Below, in pieces: positions 17,117 to 26,784 of a DNA stretch of 64,000 bases. The stretch's first letter is position 1. Each line of letters begins with the position of its first letter. Under the pieces are notes generated by a model. The model was given only the letters and a program-made list of their open reading frames with translations. It was not told the DNA's origin and made no database searches. Position numbers and translations under genes: made by a program. The stretch covers positions 1,642,501 through 1,706,500 of the forward strand of contig NZ_CP009286.1 of NCBI RefSeq assembly GCF_000758685.1. The letters are read 5' to 3'. The DNA is from Paenibacillus stellifer (GTDB lineage: Bacteria > Bacillota > Bacilli > Paenibacillales > Paenibacillaceae).

Positions 17117-18148
17117 GTGATTGAGTATAAAAAAGGTAACTTGTTGGAATCTGAGGCCGAGGCTTTAGTAAACACAGTGAATTGTGTAGGAGTAATGGGG
17201 AAGGGGATAGCACTTCAATTTAAACAGGCCTATCCTGGTAATTTTAAAGAGTACGAAAAAGCGTGCAAAAACAATTTGGTAATGCCAGGTAAAATGTTTA
17301 TTGTTGATACCGGGTCTATATTTAATCCTCGTTACATCATTAACTTTCCAACAAAGCGTCATTGGAAAGGAAAGTCAAAGATTGAAGACATACAGTCTGG
17401 ATTAATCGATTTTATTGAGATAATTCGAGAGTATGGAATTAGATCAGTAGCAATCCCTCCATTAGGCTGCGGTAATGGTGGTTTGAACTGGGAAGACGTT
17501 CGGCCACTAATTGAGGAAGCGGCATTGAAAGTTCCTGAGGTTTTATTTATGGTTTACCCGCCAATTGGAAGTCCAGAGCCTGATAAAATGCGTGTTGGAA
17601 CCGAAAAGCCGAAGTTAACTCGTGCTAGAGCCTTGCTTATAATGCTAATGAATCTCTATGCTGCACCGGGCTACAAACTGTCAATGTTGGAAATACAGAA
17701 ACTTGCTTACTTTTTGCAAGAGAGTGGAGAGGATTTAAAGCTAAGATTTGTTAAAGCTCAGTTTGGACCGTATGCTGACAATTTAAATCATGTTCTTCAA
17801 AGACTTGAAGGGCATTATATACGGGGATATGGAGATCGAAATCGGGATGCGGAGATATATCTTTTACCTGAAGTAACAAGGGAAGCTGAAGGCTTTCTGA
17901 GTCAATTAAATGATGGGAGCACGGATAAAAGGCTTCAGCATACCAAACAAATAATTGAAGGTTACGAAACCCCATACGGACTTGAATTGCTAGCTACGAC
18001 CGATTGGATTATTAAGCATTTTCCTGATTCCAGAGATAATGTGAAGATTGCGATTGATCATTTTAAAGCCTGGAATGAAAGGAAGAAGAATGTCTTTAAA
18101 GATACACATATCGAGATGGCTTGGAGACATTTAACTGCCTTAGATTAA
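17117..18148 (+). CDS. darG: DarG-like antitoxin (macrodomain plus C-terminal domain)
   Basis: 343 residues. The N-terminal macrodomain (about 1-150) shows ALVNTVNCVGVMGKGIALQFK and AIPPLGCGNGGLNWEDV, the ADP-ribose-binding loops of the TARG1-like class that removes ADP-ribose from thymidine. The C-terminal part (about 170-343), with KLSMLEIQKLAYFLQESGE and KAQFGPYADNLNHVL, matches the domain that binds and blocks DarT directly. Together with darT it forms a toxin-antitoxin pair in one transcription unit. GTG start at 17117. A bidirectional terminator follows. Confidence 0.93.
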   Translation: MIEYKKGNLLESEAEALVNTVNCVGVMGKGIALQFKQAYPGNFKEYEKACKNNLVMPGKMFIVDTGSIFNPRYIINFPTKRHWKGKSKIEDIQSGLIDFIEIIREYGIRSVAIPPLGCGNGGLNWEDVRPLIEEAALKVPEVLFMVYPPIGSPEPDKMRVGTEKPKLTRARALLIMLMNLYAAPGYKLSMLEIQKLAYFLQESGEDLKLRFVKAQFGPYADNLNHVLQRLEGHYIRGYGDRNRDAEIYLLPEVTREAEGFLSQLNDGSTDKRLQHTKQIIEGYETPYGLELLATTDWIIKHFPDSRDNVKIAIDHFKAWNERKKNVFKDTHIEMAWRHLTALD

Positions 18149-18164
18149 TCCTACAAACGATATG

Positions 18165-18203
18165 AATGCCCTGTCCAATTTAGCATTGGAAGGGCATTTT
18201 TTT
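18165..18203. terminator. Bidirectional terminator between darG and the recombinase trio
   Basis: AATGCCC and GGGCATT close an inner TCCAAT/ATTGGA stem, followed by a T-run on the plus strand; on the minus strand it abuts the last recombinase stop. Confidence 0.8.
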
Positions 18204-19128
18204 AATCCTCGTCTAATATCAAACTATCCGAAATGGAGAGGTACTCCAACGTGGTACCTAACAACTCATGCCTTAATTGTTGTTGAATTGCTCTCAAGTT
18301 TGCACCACTTTTAAGCATCAGAAATCCGGTAGTTCTTCTGAGATCATGGGGAATGACCCTTCTATTAATCCCGGCTTTTTCTGATATAGATCTGACTATA
18401 GATACCATTTGATTATTATAGAGTTTACGTTTTTTTCTTGAGAATACATATGGACTAAAATCTTCTTCAATGGTCTCCTTATATTGTTTGAAGTGTTTCA
18501 GTTCGTTTGCTAGGAACCCAGGAATGGCGATCCCCTTAGCATTTGTTTTTTGACCTTTGTTAACTATCACCATATTATTTTGAAAGTTGATCTGCTCAAA
18601 TGAAAGGCAACATATTTCATTGTTTCTAAGTCCGGTTGTAATGGCTGTCCAAATCAACAGATAGTAATATTTGGAGAAGGGCTCCTCTAGAAGGGCTGCT
18701 TTCAGGAGGTCTTTACACTCAACCTCAGTCAAGAAATTAATATTTATATTTCGTTCATAATATTTGTTTGTATAATGGGCCATGGGGTTGTGGCTTATCA
18801 TATTTACTCGATCAAGAAAGTTGAAAAAGCTCTTTAATGAACTAATTTTATTGTAAATGGTTTTATTTGAAAGCCCTGGATTTGATGATATAAGATACTG
18901 AACAAATTGATCAATGAACGATTTGTTAATCGGTTCAAAATCATTTGATTCAACATAATATGTGAATCGGTCAAAATCTAGATTGCCTTCGAAACCGTTC
19001 TCCAAAAGAAATTCCTGAAGTGTGGCGAGAACCTTTTTGGTTGCTGAGCATGCTGGTTTCTTTAAGCCAGAGTGTTCACTCCAAGTTTTAAAATAAATAG
19101 AGTCGAATACAATTCCAGAGGGCGTCAT
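18202..19128 (-). CDS. Tyrosine recombinase, third of a trio
   Basis: 308 residues of the tyrosine recombinase (phage integrase) family. Catalytic region: TTGLRNNEICCL with the first Arg, PHDLRRTTGF (H-x-L-R, the next position Arg rather than the usual His), QQLRHELLGTTLEYLS with the His and the nucleophilic Tyr. The N-terminal half is a SAM-like core-binding domain. Last gene of three consecutive minus-strand recombinases, transcribed after the 364-residue gene with a 12-base gap; GGTGGAG precedes the ATG. Three adjacent tyrosine recombinases are the hallmark of RIT (recombinase-in-trio) elements. Confidence 0.88.
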   Translation of the reverse strand: MTPSGIVFDSIYFKTWSEHSGLKKPACSATKKVLATLQEFLLENGFEGNLDFDRFTYYVESNDFEPINKSFIDQFVQYLISSNPGLSNKTIYNKISSLKSFFNFLDRVNMISHNPMAHYTNKYYERNININFLTEVECKDLLKAALLEEPFSKYYYLLIWTAITTGLRNNEICCLSFEQINFQNNMVIVNKGQKTNAKGIAIPGFLANELKHFKQYKETIEEDFSPYVFSRKKRKLYNNQMVSIVRSISEKAGINRRVIPHDLRRTTGFLMLKSGANLRAIQQQLRHELLGTTLEYLSISDSLILDED

Positions 19129-19140
19129 TCCGTCTCCACC

Positions 19141-20235
19141 TCAATCAAATAAATTTGCCGCTAACGAGCGAGCGAAAGGATGTTTTTCGATTGCCTGTAG
19201 AAGCATGCTGTTAAAGAGTTGCAAATAAATGGTTGTTGTTTTTAATGATTTATGGCCAAGGAGTTTCGAAATACTGACAAGATCCACGCCCTCTTCTAAA
19301 GCGAACAATGCGAAAGAATGACGTAAAGAATGGACAGATAATCGCTCTTTCTCTTCTGGAGAAATGGTCTGTGCCTCAGAAATTAACCCATCTAACATCT
19401 TTTGGACTGTACTATCACTGATAGGGGTAACTCCCTTATCCGTTGAAAAAACATACAAATCAGTATAATTAGGCTGACCCTTAAGTGACCCGTATTTAAA
19501 ACTTACATATTTTCTAAGAAGCTCTAATGATGTAGCTGTAATCCGCCGAGGAACTTTTTGAAGCTTTTTCCCCTTAACACGAACTTTTATATTCTGAGAA
19601 TTATAGCAAATATCCCCGATTTGAAGTTGAGTCAACTCGTTAAGGCGAATACCGCTGCCAAGAAAAGTCCATAAGATGACAAAGTTTCTAAAACCATCGT
19701 TGGTCAGCCGCGATAAGTTTATAATTTCCTCTACTTGTTCTTTCGTAAAAGCCTTTGGAAGATCTTCATCAAACTCAACGTCAACTATCAAGGTTTCCTT
19801 GATCTTTTTAATATCTATTTCAAAGAATCGTGTGAAGGTAACAGTGAAAAAGTCCCTTAAAAATGAAGCTTTTTTTGATCGCGTATTTTGGGTTTTAACT
19901 GGCTTAAGGTAATCAAGTAGTACTTTGGGATTCTTCTCAAATGAAAGCAAAGATGGAGTTTCCGGCAGCGAATCGACAAATGAAACAAACTGGTTCAATT
20001 CAGAACGATATGTCTTTTGAGTAGCTTCACTCTTTCGTCCGAATTCAGAGCTTTGTAAGTACCAATTTACGGCTTCCTCAAACGTTACATCTTTCCGTTC
20101 ATTTGGTTCTTCAACGAAAATAAGATTGCTTCTTTCTAAAGCTTGTCTCATATGATCATGACTGTTGGTCGCAGCAAGTTTTTGCAAGTGGACCATCAGA
20201 TTAGCGACAGGTGAGTTACCTTCTACCTTGAACAT
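19141..20235 (-). CDS. Tyrosine recombinase, second of a trio
   Basis: 364 residues. The frame stays open to 20322, overlapping the upstream gene, but GGAGATG precedes ATG at 20235, only 4 bases after the previous stop, so I start there. Catalytic motifs: GSGIRLNELTQL, VHSLRHSFALFAL, SKLLGHKSLKTTTIYLQ with the Tyr nucleophile. The N-terminus has a core-binding domain around SEATQKTYRSELNQF. Co-transcribed with its two neighbours. RIT elements carry three different recombinases whose products probably act together; the mechanism is not established. Confidence 0.88.
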   Translation of the reverse strand: MFKVEGNSPVANLMVHLQKLAATNSHDHMRQALERSNLIFVEEPNERKDVTFEEAVNWYLQSSEFGRKSEATQKTYRSELNQFVSFVDSLPETPSLLSFEKNPKVLLDYLKPVKTQNTRSKKASFLRDFFTVTFTRFFEIDIKKIKETLIVDVEFDEDLPKAFTKEQVEEIINLSRLTNDGFRNFVILWTFLGSGIRLNELTQLQIGDICYNSQNIKVRVKGKKLQKVPRRITATSLELLRKYVSFKYGSLKGQPNYTDLYVFSTDKGVTPISDSTVQKMLDGLISEAQTISPEEKERLSVHSLRHSFALFALEEGVDLVSISKLLGHKSLKTTTIYLQLFNSMLLQAIEKHPFARSLAANLFD

Positions 20236-20239
20236 GAAA

Positions 20240-21769
20240 TCATCTCCATATAGAATCGATTTTTTGCATTGCATCATTAAGTTCTTGATTTTGCCTATGT
20301 AAATACTTTGAGGTCGTGTCAAGTCTGGTATGTCGAGCTAGACGTTTGATGATTTGCGGATGTACGTTTTTTCTAAGACTCAGTTTGGTGATAAATGTGT
20401 GCCTGAACAAATGAAGACCTCCGGGGAATGTCCAACCGGATATCAAAGAATATAACTTGTATTTATCTAACATTTTTCCGTATAAAACTTTTTTAGATTG
20501 TCTTCCCTTAAAGACAGATTTCTCGTCTGTACGAACTTTATATAGGGATTCTAAATATTGATAAAGTTTTTTCGGCAAGTGTAATGGTACAGGTTTCCCA
20601 GCTTTGCCCTTACCCCGGATTTTGATTATCCTTGCTTGAAAATTAATATCTTCCCAATTTAGACGCTCGGCTTCACAGAATCGTAGTCCGAGATGCAGCA
20701 AGGATCCAAAAAAAGCTATATCATAATCAGGATCATCCGAGTATCTAGCTATAGTATTGAAGAAATCTGATAATTGATCTTTATTGGGGATATCACGATG
20801 AAGATACCTCTGTGCTGATATTCCTCTTATTGAACCGATATTCTTTGGGATAATTCTGTTGTCATACAGATACTTAAAGAACGAAATCACACAGTAGAAT
20901 TTATTGCTAACCGTTATTTCGCTGTAAAGGCCTTTTGAATGGCAACGTTTAAGGTAATTTTCAAACTCTAAAATATGGTCTCTTTCGATTAACCAAACAG
21001 GTATTGCATTCGGTGAGAAATCATTGAAACTAGCGTAATTGTTAACAAGCCAGTTTAAAAACAACATTACGTCGCGGTTAATATCTTTTATATATCCTCC
21101 GGAACGACCTTCTGATTGAATTTGGTCATTGAAGTTTTTCAAATATGGATGCAGTTCATGATCGGCTAGTTTAGAGAGGATCCTTTTGTTTTGCTTGACT
21201 ATATTGAATCTTCTTCCTGGGAAGTACAATTTAGCGATTTGGTTGAGAAAGAATTTCTTTATGTCTGAATTGACGTTTTTCAGACAATACTGAAAGTTTA
21301 TTTCTGTAATATCAAGATCGTTAAGCTGCCAAATCGGCTTTTTAATGTATGTAGAGATCTGTTGTTGAAATTCCAGTGCTTCCTCGTAGAAATCGTAAAG
21401 TTCGATCGGTGCCTTTGATGTCTGAATCCGTTTCAAATAAATTTTCACTTTGTCCAATTTGATACTTGGCTGAACTCTGTTTTCCCACAACCAATCAGCG
21501 ATGTTCCCTTTAGTGTGGGGCAGATCAGTGGAGTTGTCATAACCTTCATAATTAAATAATGTATCCATAATGTTCCTCACTTTGCTCTTACTAACGTCCC
21601 ATACGGCGTCAGTTGTAAGATGCACATCGTGAGGATTTTTTATTCCATTTATAAATTCTTCTGTGGAAGAAGCATTCCACAGAAATAATTCTGTTCCTTT
21701 CCACAGTTCGTTTTGTGGCTTCTGGTTGCTAATTAATTCATTAATTGCGTTTTTGGGATCTTTATCCAT
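20240..21769 (-). CDS. Tyrosine recombinase, first of a trio (large)
   Basis: 509 residues, longer than typical integrases because of a ~200-residue N-terminal extension of unknown role. Catalytic part: HLGLRFCEAERLNW, GLHLFRHTFITKL, KRLARHTRLDTTSKYLH with Arg, His-x-x-Arg, His and Tyr in place. First gene of the trio operon, preceded by an excellent AAGGAGGT site. These recombinases are a nested passenger of the island and belong to a different family from the serine recombinase expected to excise skin. Confidence 0.88.
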   Translation of the reverse strand: MDKDPKNAINELISNQKPQNELWKGTELFLWNASSTEEFINGIKNPHDVHLTTDAVWDVSKSKVRNIMDTLFNYEGYDNSTDLPHTKGNIADWLWENRVQPSIKLDKVKIYLKRIQTSKAPIELYDFYEEALEFQQQISTYIKKPIWQLNDLDITEINFQYCLKNVNSDIKKFFLNQIAKLYFPGRRFNIVKQNKRILSKLADHELHPYLKNFNDQIQSEGRSGGYIKDINRDVMLFLNWLVNNYASFNDFSPNAIPVWLIERDHILEFENYLKRCHSKGLYSEITVSNKFYCVISFFKYLYDNRIIPKNIGSIRGISAQRYLHRDIPNKDQLSDFFNTIARYSDDPDYDIAFFGSLLHLGLRFCEAERLNWEDINFQARIIKIRGKGKAGKPVPLHLPKKLYQYLESLYKVRTDEKSVFKGRQSKKVLYGKMLDKYKLYSLISGWTFPGGLHLFRHTFITKLSLRKNVHPQIIKRLARHTRLDTTSKYLHRQNQELNDAMQKIDSIWR

Positions 21770-21822
21770 GTCGGGACCTCCTTAATTTGATTTCAAAAAG
21801 CTAATAAGACTGAGGTGAGAAA

Positions 21823-21984
21823 GTGGCAAAGGCAGTACCAATCAAAATTAGAGTCATTTATGGGGATAATCATAAACAGTCACTCTTGTCAGCAATTGAA
21901 ATTTTGAAGTCGAAAGCTACTGTCGAGATTACCGATTCGAAAATGGGTAACAACAGTGCTATTAACGTTTTGAAACATGATTAA
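21823..21984 (+). CDS. Small ORF, 53 residues
   Basis: GTG start preceded by GAGGTGAG. The product starts VAKAVPIKIRVIYGDNH and contains LLSAIEILKSKATVEITD. Divergent from the recombinase trio and just 5' of it; may be a passenger or regulator of the trio. No family recognised. Confidence 0.4.
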   Translation: MAKAVPIKIRVIYGDNHKQSLLSAIEILKSKATVEITDSKMGNNSAINVLKHD

Positions 21985-22114
21985 CTTTTGAAGTATTCAT
22001 TCCACTTGTTTTTGATTCTTTACTTGCAGCAAGAGCCCTAATTGCAGATTGAACATTATGTTGAAAATGATTGCCTTTAAAACATTTGATTACCTTAGGT
22101 GAAACAAGCCCCAT
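21962..22114 (-). CDS. Small ORF, 50 residues
   Basis: ATG preceded by AGAGGTAATGTTT. The basic product begins MGLVSPKVIKCFKG and ends VNHVSKR. It overlaps the 3' end of the plus-strand 53-residue ORF by 23 bases. Located upstream of, and co-oriented with, the trio. Not recognised; could be spurious. Confidence 0.3.
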   Translation of the reverse strand: MGLVSPKVIKCFKGNHFQHNVQSAIRALAASKESKTSGMNTSKVNHVSKR

Positions 22115-22151
22115 AAACATTACCTCTTTCAAAAAGGCATAGAAAAACAAA

Positions 22152-22338
22152 AAAGGGACCCAAAATACCACAGTTACCTGTGGAAAAATTGGATCCCTTT
22201 CGCCGCGTGGCCAGAGACTTATATTCATTAATAGTTGAACTATTAAGAATTCAGCAGAGGAATTCTCCGCGATACCTGTATAACAGGGGAAAATTCTGCC
22301 TATGACTCTGCCTATGTTTCATACTATAAAAGATAGTA
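22152..22338. repeat. Cluster of nested hairpins between the recombinase trio and the defence genes
   Basis: AAAGGGACCCAA (22152-22163) pairs with TTGGATCCCTTT (22189-22200), one mismatch, enclosing CCACAG-TTAC-CTGTGG (22168-22183). Then CCTGT-ATA-ACAGG (22275-22287), a tandem TCTGCCTATG pair just after, and ACTAT/ATAGT near 22323-22336. No gene explains it. It may mark the end of the recombinase element. Confidence 0.5.
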
Positions 22339-22440
22339 GGACTTGTTGTCAATGCCCCCACGTTAAAAAAATTAGAACGTACATTCGCTGACAATCTCTT
22401 GTCTCTTTGATTCGTCATAATGGAGGAAAGACATACGGGA

Positions 22441-22774
22441 GTGAGTACAGTGGACCAACCGATCTATGTCGCCATTACAGGCACGCAGCACTATTACGGA
22501 GCTGATTTGACCATGAAGCGATAAAGGTGGATATGATCCCATTGGGCAAAATCGGTTATGTCGCCAACAGCCCACATACAGTACCGAAAGGATGCCGCAG
22601 TGCGGCCGTATTTATGATAGGTTTGAGCATCATGTTTGCGGCATGGTGCGATTTGTCGTTAAGGATACGGCAATTGTTGAACTTACGCCGAGCCTAGAGG
22701 AAGTGTACATCATTAAAACGACAGAGAACGTTGCGTTTTCTCCTTGTAGGCAGGAAGAACTAGGTAAAAAGTAG
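22441..22774 (+). pseudogene. Broken HIRAN-domain gene
   Basis: Three pieces in different frames read like one HIRAN domain: VDQPIYVAITGTQHYYGADL (stop at 22522), then PLGKIGYVANSPHTVPKG, then GRIYDRFEHHVCGMVRFVV with ELTPSLEEVYI, ending at 22774. The strand order and the GYVANS core match HIRAN domains, which bind DNA ends or unwound DNA and often accompany helicases or nucleases. At least two frameshifts or small deletions make it non-functional. It sits 54 bases before the WYL regulator. Confidence 0.6.
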
Positions 22775-22828
22775 AATTCCAATTATGATAAGGATTTACA
22801 TTACATACGCCAAGATAGGAGATATCGC

Positions 22829-23782
22829 ATGACGGATAAAGTAATACGACTCTTTAAAATGCTTCTTGCCATTCAGGCTAATCCGGGGATTTCAGCCAAG
22901 GAGCTGGCGGATAAATGCGAGACAACGGATCGAACGATTTACAGAGACTTGAGGATATTGGATTTAATCGCACCGATCACGAACGAGGGGTATGGGAAAG
23001 GGTACCGTTTTGTCGGTAATTTCGCCATGTACCCGCTGAATTTCACGGAGCAGGAAGCGTTGGTATTTTCTGTCCTGCCATCCGTGCTCGACACCAGCAA
23101 ACTGCCTCCAGGCTTTGAATCCGCCTACGACAAGGTGATGGCTACTCATGTGAAAGAAACCAGGAAGAGGTACGATACATTGGAAAATGTCGCGGACATG
23201 ATCCAAATGGGCACCCCGGCTTATCGGGAGAACAATGCCAACTTTTTGCTGCCCATCATGGAAGCGATTATCGCCTGCAAGACGATCAGGGCTGTTTACC
23301 ATACCCAGAGCCGGAATGAATTGACGGAGCGCGAAATTGATCCGTACTACCTGGTTCCAAGGGATCAGCGATTTTATTTGATCGGTTATTGTCGTGCCAA
23401 GCGGGAGATTCGTACATTTCGCATCAGCCGTTTCCGGCATGTAGAGCTGACAGGAAATCATTTTGACAAGGGCGATTTCAGCATCGCGCAGTACATGAAG
23501 CACACCTGGTCCATTGAACGCGGGGATTCTTTAATCACCTTCAAGATTAAATTCCATCCGGATGTCGCCCGCTATGTAAAGGAAGAAGAATTGTTCGTGA
23601 GACCGAAGATGACCGATCTGTCAGACGGCAGCTTATTATTCGAAGTAACCGTCAACCATGAGCGCGAATTTATGAACTGGGTGGTTCAGTACGGACCTTC
23701 GGCGGAGATCTTAAAACCTGCATCTGTCCGTGAGAAATTTAAGGAACAGTTGCAGCGTTGGGGACAGTTGTATGGACAGTAA
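22829..23782 (+). CDS. WYL-domain transcriptional regulator
   Basis: 317 residues. An N-terminal winged helix (about 5-60: GISAKELADKCETTDRTIYRDL) is followed by a WYL domain (about 135-215: IRAVYHTQSRNELTEREIDPYYLV, FYLIGYCRAKREIRTFRISRF) and a C-terminal extension with the usual FEVTVNHEREFMNWVVQYG. WYL regulators bind nucleic-acid ligands and commonly control phage-defence islands (for example BrxR). It is the first intact gene of a co-directional block of nucleases and helicases, so it probably controls at least the AddB/AddA-like pair. AGGAGAT precedes the ATG. Confidence 0.92.
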   Translation: MTDKVIRLFKMLLAIQANPGISAKELADKCETTDRTIYRDLRILDLIAPITNEGYGKGYRFVGNFAMYPLNFTEQEALVFSVLPSVLDTSKLPPGFESAYDKVMATHVKETRKRYDTLENVADMIQMGTPAYRENNANFLLPIMEAIIACKTIRAVYHTQSRNELTEREIDPYYLVPRDQRFYLIGYCRAKREIRTFRISRFRHVELTGNHFDKGDFSIAQYMKHTWSIERGDSLITFKIKFHPDVARYVKEEELFVRPKMTDLSDGSLLFEVTVNHEREFMNWVVQYGPSAEILKPASVREKFKEQLQRWGQLYGQ

Positions 23783-23820
23783 GTGCAAATGTGCGTTAAA
23801 CCGAAAGGAAGGTGTCCCTT

Positions 23821-26784
23821 GTGAAAACAGAAGGCACATTTCTAGAACGTTTATATGATGCAATCCGTAAAGAGCCTTTTCGCCGCAAGATTGTGATTGC
23901 TCCTTCCTACATGGAAGGGCAGTCTTGGTTGATGCGAATATATCGGGAATTAGGACCGGTAATGAACACGGAGGTCCATACGGTTCAAACTTTTGTTAAT
24001 AGTGAGGTTGAGTTTTCCCTGTATAAACAAGGGATGACCTTAATCGGGGATCAGCGGTCCTTTTGGATTGTACATCATATTATGGAACAAATGGCTTCCG
24101 ATGTGGATACTTACATCTCCATGGATCAAGTAAAGCCTGGTATTGTGATGCATGTTCACCAAGCCATTATGGATTTACGCCGTGCCGGGGTAAAAGCAGA
24201 AGAACTGCGAAGCGATCAACTGTTGAGCCAGCAAAAAGGCAACTATGTCAAAAAGGTGCTGTCAGCGTATGAGCGCTTTCTGAATCAGCGGAGCTGGACC
24301 GATTTCCCCGGCCTTTTGTCGCACATAACAACCCAATTGCAGGGAAACGTGGAGCTTATTCTGCCAGACCCTATGCCGCTTCCACCGGTTTCCGCCCGGA
24401 TGATGGAGCGGTTGTCAAATGGACGGATGACAAGGATTGTAGCGGATTCTTCCTTCACTGACGTTCAATCCACATTGCCGTTCGGAGAGGTTCAGTTCTA
24501 TCATGCGACCGGAAGGATGGCGGAGGTTCGCGAAGCATTGAGACGAATTATTCAGGGCCGGATGCCATTGGATGAAGTGGAGATGATCGTCCCGGATGAA
24601 GAATATACGCTGGCCATTTCGACCATGTGTGCTTCTCTAGGTCTTTCTTGTTCCTTCGCAGACGGGCTGCCTGCGATTACATCCGGACTGGGAAGAGCCG
24701 CCCATTTCCTGCTGAACTGGCTGGAGTCCGGTTATCAGGTGCGGCCGCTCGTATCGATGCTGCAGCAGGAATTGATTACGTTCTCCGATCGTGAGCAAGG
24801 AATAACGAATGCGGATTGTATTCGAGCTCTGGAGAAAAGCGGAATCGGCTGGGGGAAAGAACGGTATATCAAGTTGCTAAGGTCAGAAGTTGTCCGGTTC
24901 CAAGGGGATTCAAATGAAAGACCCGAAGTGCGGGAGCAGACGGAACAACAACAACGGGATGACGAGATCAAGAAGCATCTGACAAACCTCCTTGTAGGAT
25001 TGTTTCCAGACGAAGCGGCGCTCTCCTCTCCTAAGGGAATCTGGGGATGGCTCGTGAACGTCTTGGATCGAGTTGGTGTCTCTGGAACAGAAGATGATAC
25101 GATCGTCCTGCAAGAAATGAGAGGTATCGCTAATGAACTGCAGGAATGTCCTGTTCCGGACTTGATGCCATTTCAGCAAATGCTCTTGTATGCCCGAGAC
25201 ATGCTGCAGAAACTTCGAGTCGGGGTGCAGCGGTTACATAAGCCCGGATCCCTGTACATATCGAGTTTGCCGAACGGGGGGATCAGCGGGAGGAAACAGA
25301 CGTTTCTTCTCGGGATGGATGAACATTCGTGGTCCGGGAATATCAGGCAAAATCCCATGCTTCTCGATGAAGAGTGCAGACGGATCGGTGCCGGGCTTCA
25401 AACAGCCGTGCAGAGACAAAGAGATCGGCAACGCCTTCGTGATGGTCGGCTTGGGATGATAAGCGGCAATATCACATGCAGCTTCTCGTCGTATGACTTG
25501 GCAGAAGGAGCGACAGCAAGCCCGGCTTTTCAACTTCTACAGGTCTTCCGGAAAGTATTCGGAGAACCGAATGCGGACTATGAGATGCTGCATCGGAGCT
25601 TAGGCGAACCTGTCGGGTATTTGGATGTAGAACAGCCATCCTCTACTGAGCTAAATGGACTGCCCTTAGACGGCTCTCATTACGTCTTCCGACAAATCCG
25701 TTCGAATGTAAACCTTATGAAGGACCGGCAATCCTTCATCGAGTCGGTCTATCCTTCTTTTCGTCAAGGCAGACTTGCACTCGAGGCGCGTACCAACTCG
25801 CAAGTGACAGAGCATGACGGATATATAGCGGGGGATGAATGGGCTGATTATTGGAAAGGTCGGGAAGAACGGACGCTTAGCGCAAGTCAATTGGAGAAGT
25901 ACGCGGAATGTCCGATGCGTTACTTTTTCCAATATGTGCTCAGGATTCGCGTGAAAGATCAGGTGACTTTTGATCGTACCTCCTGGTTGAAGCCGAATGA
26001 AAGAGGCTCGCTGCTGCACGAGGTTTATCGTCGTTATATGACGGAAGTCAGCGCAAGTAAAGTCATGCCTATTACACACGATCATGCCCGTTTACTTCGT
26101 ATTGCGGAGGAGACGATTCTCTTATATGCCGAGCGGATTCCAGCACCGAGCCCTCATGTGTTTGAGAGGGAGCGGCAAGTGATGCTTCGGGATATTGAAG
26201 TATTCTATCGCATGGAATTGCAGGCTAATACGGCCCCCCGGTTTTTCGAACAAGAGCTCATCGTAGACGGCCAGCCGTTGCATCTTGAGCTTGGCGAGGA
26301 CATGGCGATTACGCTGCGCGGAATCGTCGACCGGATCGATCAAGTTGCGCCGCATCAATATCTAATTATTGACTATAAGACCGGCAGTCCTCGGTCTTAC
26401 AAGGAAAATGGCATGTTCGCAGGCGGCACGCAGCTGCAACACGCTCTATACGCGATGGGGACAGAGCTGTGGATGCGGCAAACGGGTGTGGATTCAGAAG
26501 CAAAAGTGCTTGAAGCGTCTTACGTCTTTCCAAGTGAACGGGGGCACGGGCAAGTGATTGCGCGCTCGCAAACCGAGCGGAATCGAGTCACCGAGGTGAT
26601 CCGGGGAATCCTTTCGTCGATGGAACAGGGTCTGTTTATTCCAGCTTCAAATCCCGCGATCTGCCGGTATTGCGACTACGCGGCTGTATGCGGAGAGCAC
26701 GCAGAACTGCTGGCCGATAAGCGAAAGGACGAAGTGAATTCGGAGCTGCTGCACACGCTGCTGGAGGTGGAGAACATTGAATGA
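23821..26784 (+). CDS. AddB-like nuclease with C-terminal PD-(D/E)XK and iron-sulfur motif
   Basis: 987 residues. GTG at 23821 is chosen because AAGGAAGG ends 8 bases before it; GTG at 23812 would overlap that site. The N-terminal two-thirds is a degenerate SF1 helicase fold as in AddB. The C-terminal nuclease shows QYLIIDYKTGSPRSY, and the four iron-sulfur cysteines appear as AECPMRYFF upstream plus CRYCDYAAVC near the end, the AddB arrangement. AddAB processes broken DNA ends; the host should have its own copy, so this is an accessory paralogue likely directed at invading DNA. Overlaps the next gene by 8 bases, implying translational coupling. Confidence 0.87.
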   Translation: MKTEGTFLERLYDAIRKEPFRRKIVIAPSYMEGQSWLMRIYRELGPVMNTEVHTVQTFVNSEVEFSLYKQGMTLIGDQRSFWIVHHIMEQMASDVDTYISMDQVKPGIVMHVHQAIMDLRRAGVKAEELRSDQLLSQQKGNYVKKVLSAYERFLNQRSWTDFPGLLSHITTQLQGNVELILPDPMPLPPVSARMMERLSNGRMTRIVADSSFTDVQSTLPFGEVQFYHATGRMAEVREALRRIIQGRMPLDEVEMIVPDEEYTLAISTMCASLGLSCSFADGLPAITSGLGRAAHFLLNWLESGYQVRPLVSMLQQELITFSDREQGITNADCIRALEKSGIGWGKERYIKLLRSEVVRFQGDSNERPEVREQTEQQQRDDEIKKHLTNLLVGLFPDEAALSSPKGIWGWLVNVLDRVGVSGTEDDTIVLQEMRGIANELQECPVPDLMPFQQMLLYARDMLQKLRVGVQRLHKPGSLYISSLPNGGISGRKQTFLLGMDEHSWSGNIRQNPMLLDEECRRIGAGLQTAVQRQRDRQRLRDGRLGMISGNITCSFSSYDLAEGATASPAFQLLQVFRKVFGEPNADYEMLHRSLGEPVGYLDVEQPSSTELNGLPLDGSHYVFRQIRSNVNLMKDRQSFIESVYPSFRQGRLALEARTNSQVTEHDGYIAGDEWADYWKGREERTLSASQLEKYAECPMRYFFQYVLRIRVKDQVTFDRTSWLKPNERGSLLHEVYRRYMTEVSASKVMPITHDHARLLRIAEETILLYAERIPAPSPHVFERERQVMLRDIEVFYRMELQANTAPRFFEQELIVDGQPLHLELGEDMAITLRGIVDRIDQVAPHQYLIIDYKTGSPRSYKENGMFAGGTQLQHALYAMGTELWMRQTGVDSEAKVLEASYVFPSERGHGQVIARSQTERNRVTEVIRGILSSMEQGLFIPASNPAICRYCDYAAVCGEHAELLADKRKDEVNSELLHTLLEVENIE

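Noticed and set aside
18202..21769. The tyrosine recombinases as the enzyme that excises the sigK element
   Set aside because: Known sigK elements use a large serine recombinase, and a clear SpoIVCA-type protein is present; the trio fits a nested RIT element instead.
22152..22338. CRISPR-like repeat array
   Set aside because: The repeats are single hairpins of different sequence with no regular spacing, and no cas genes are present.
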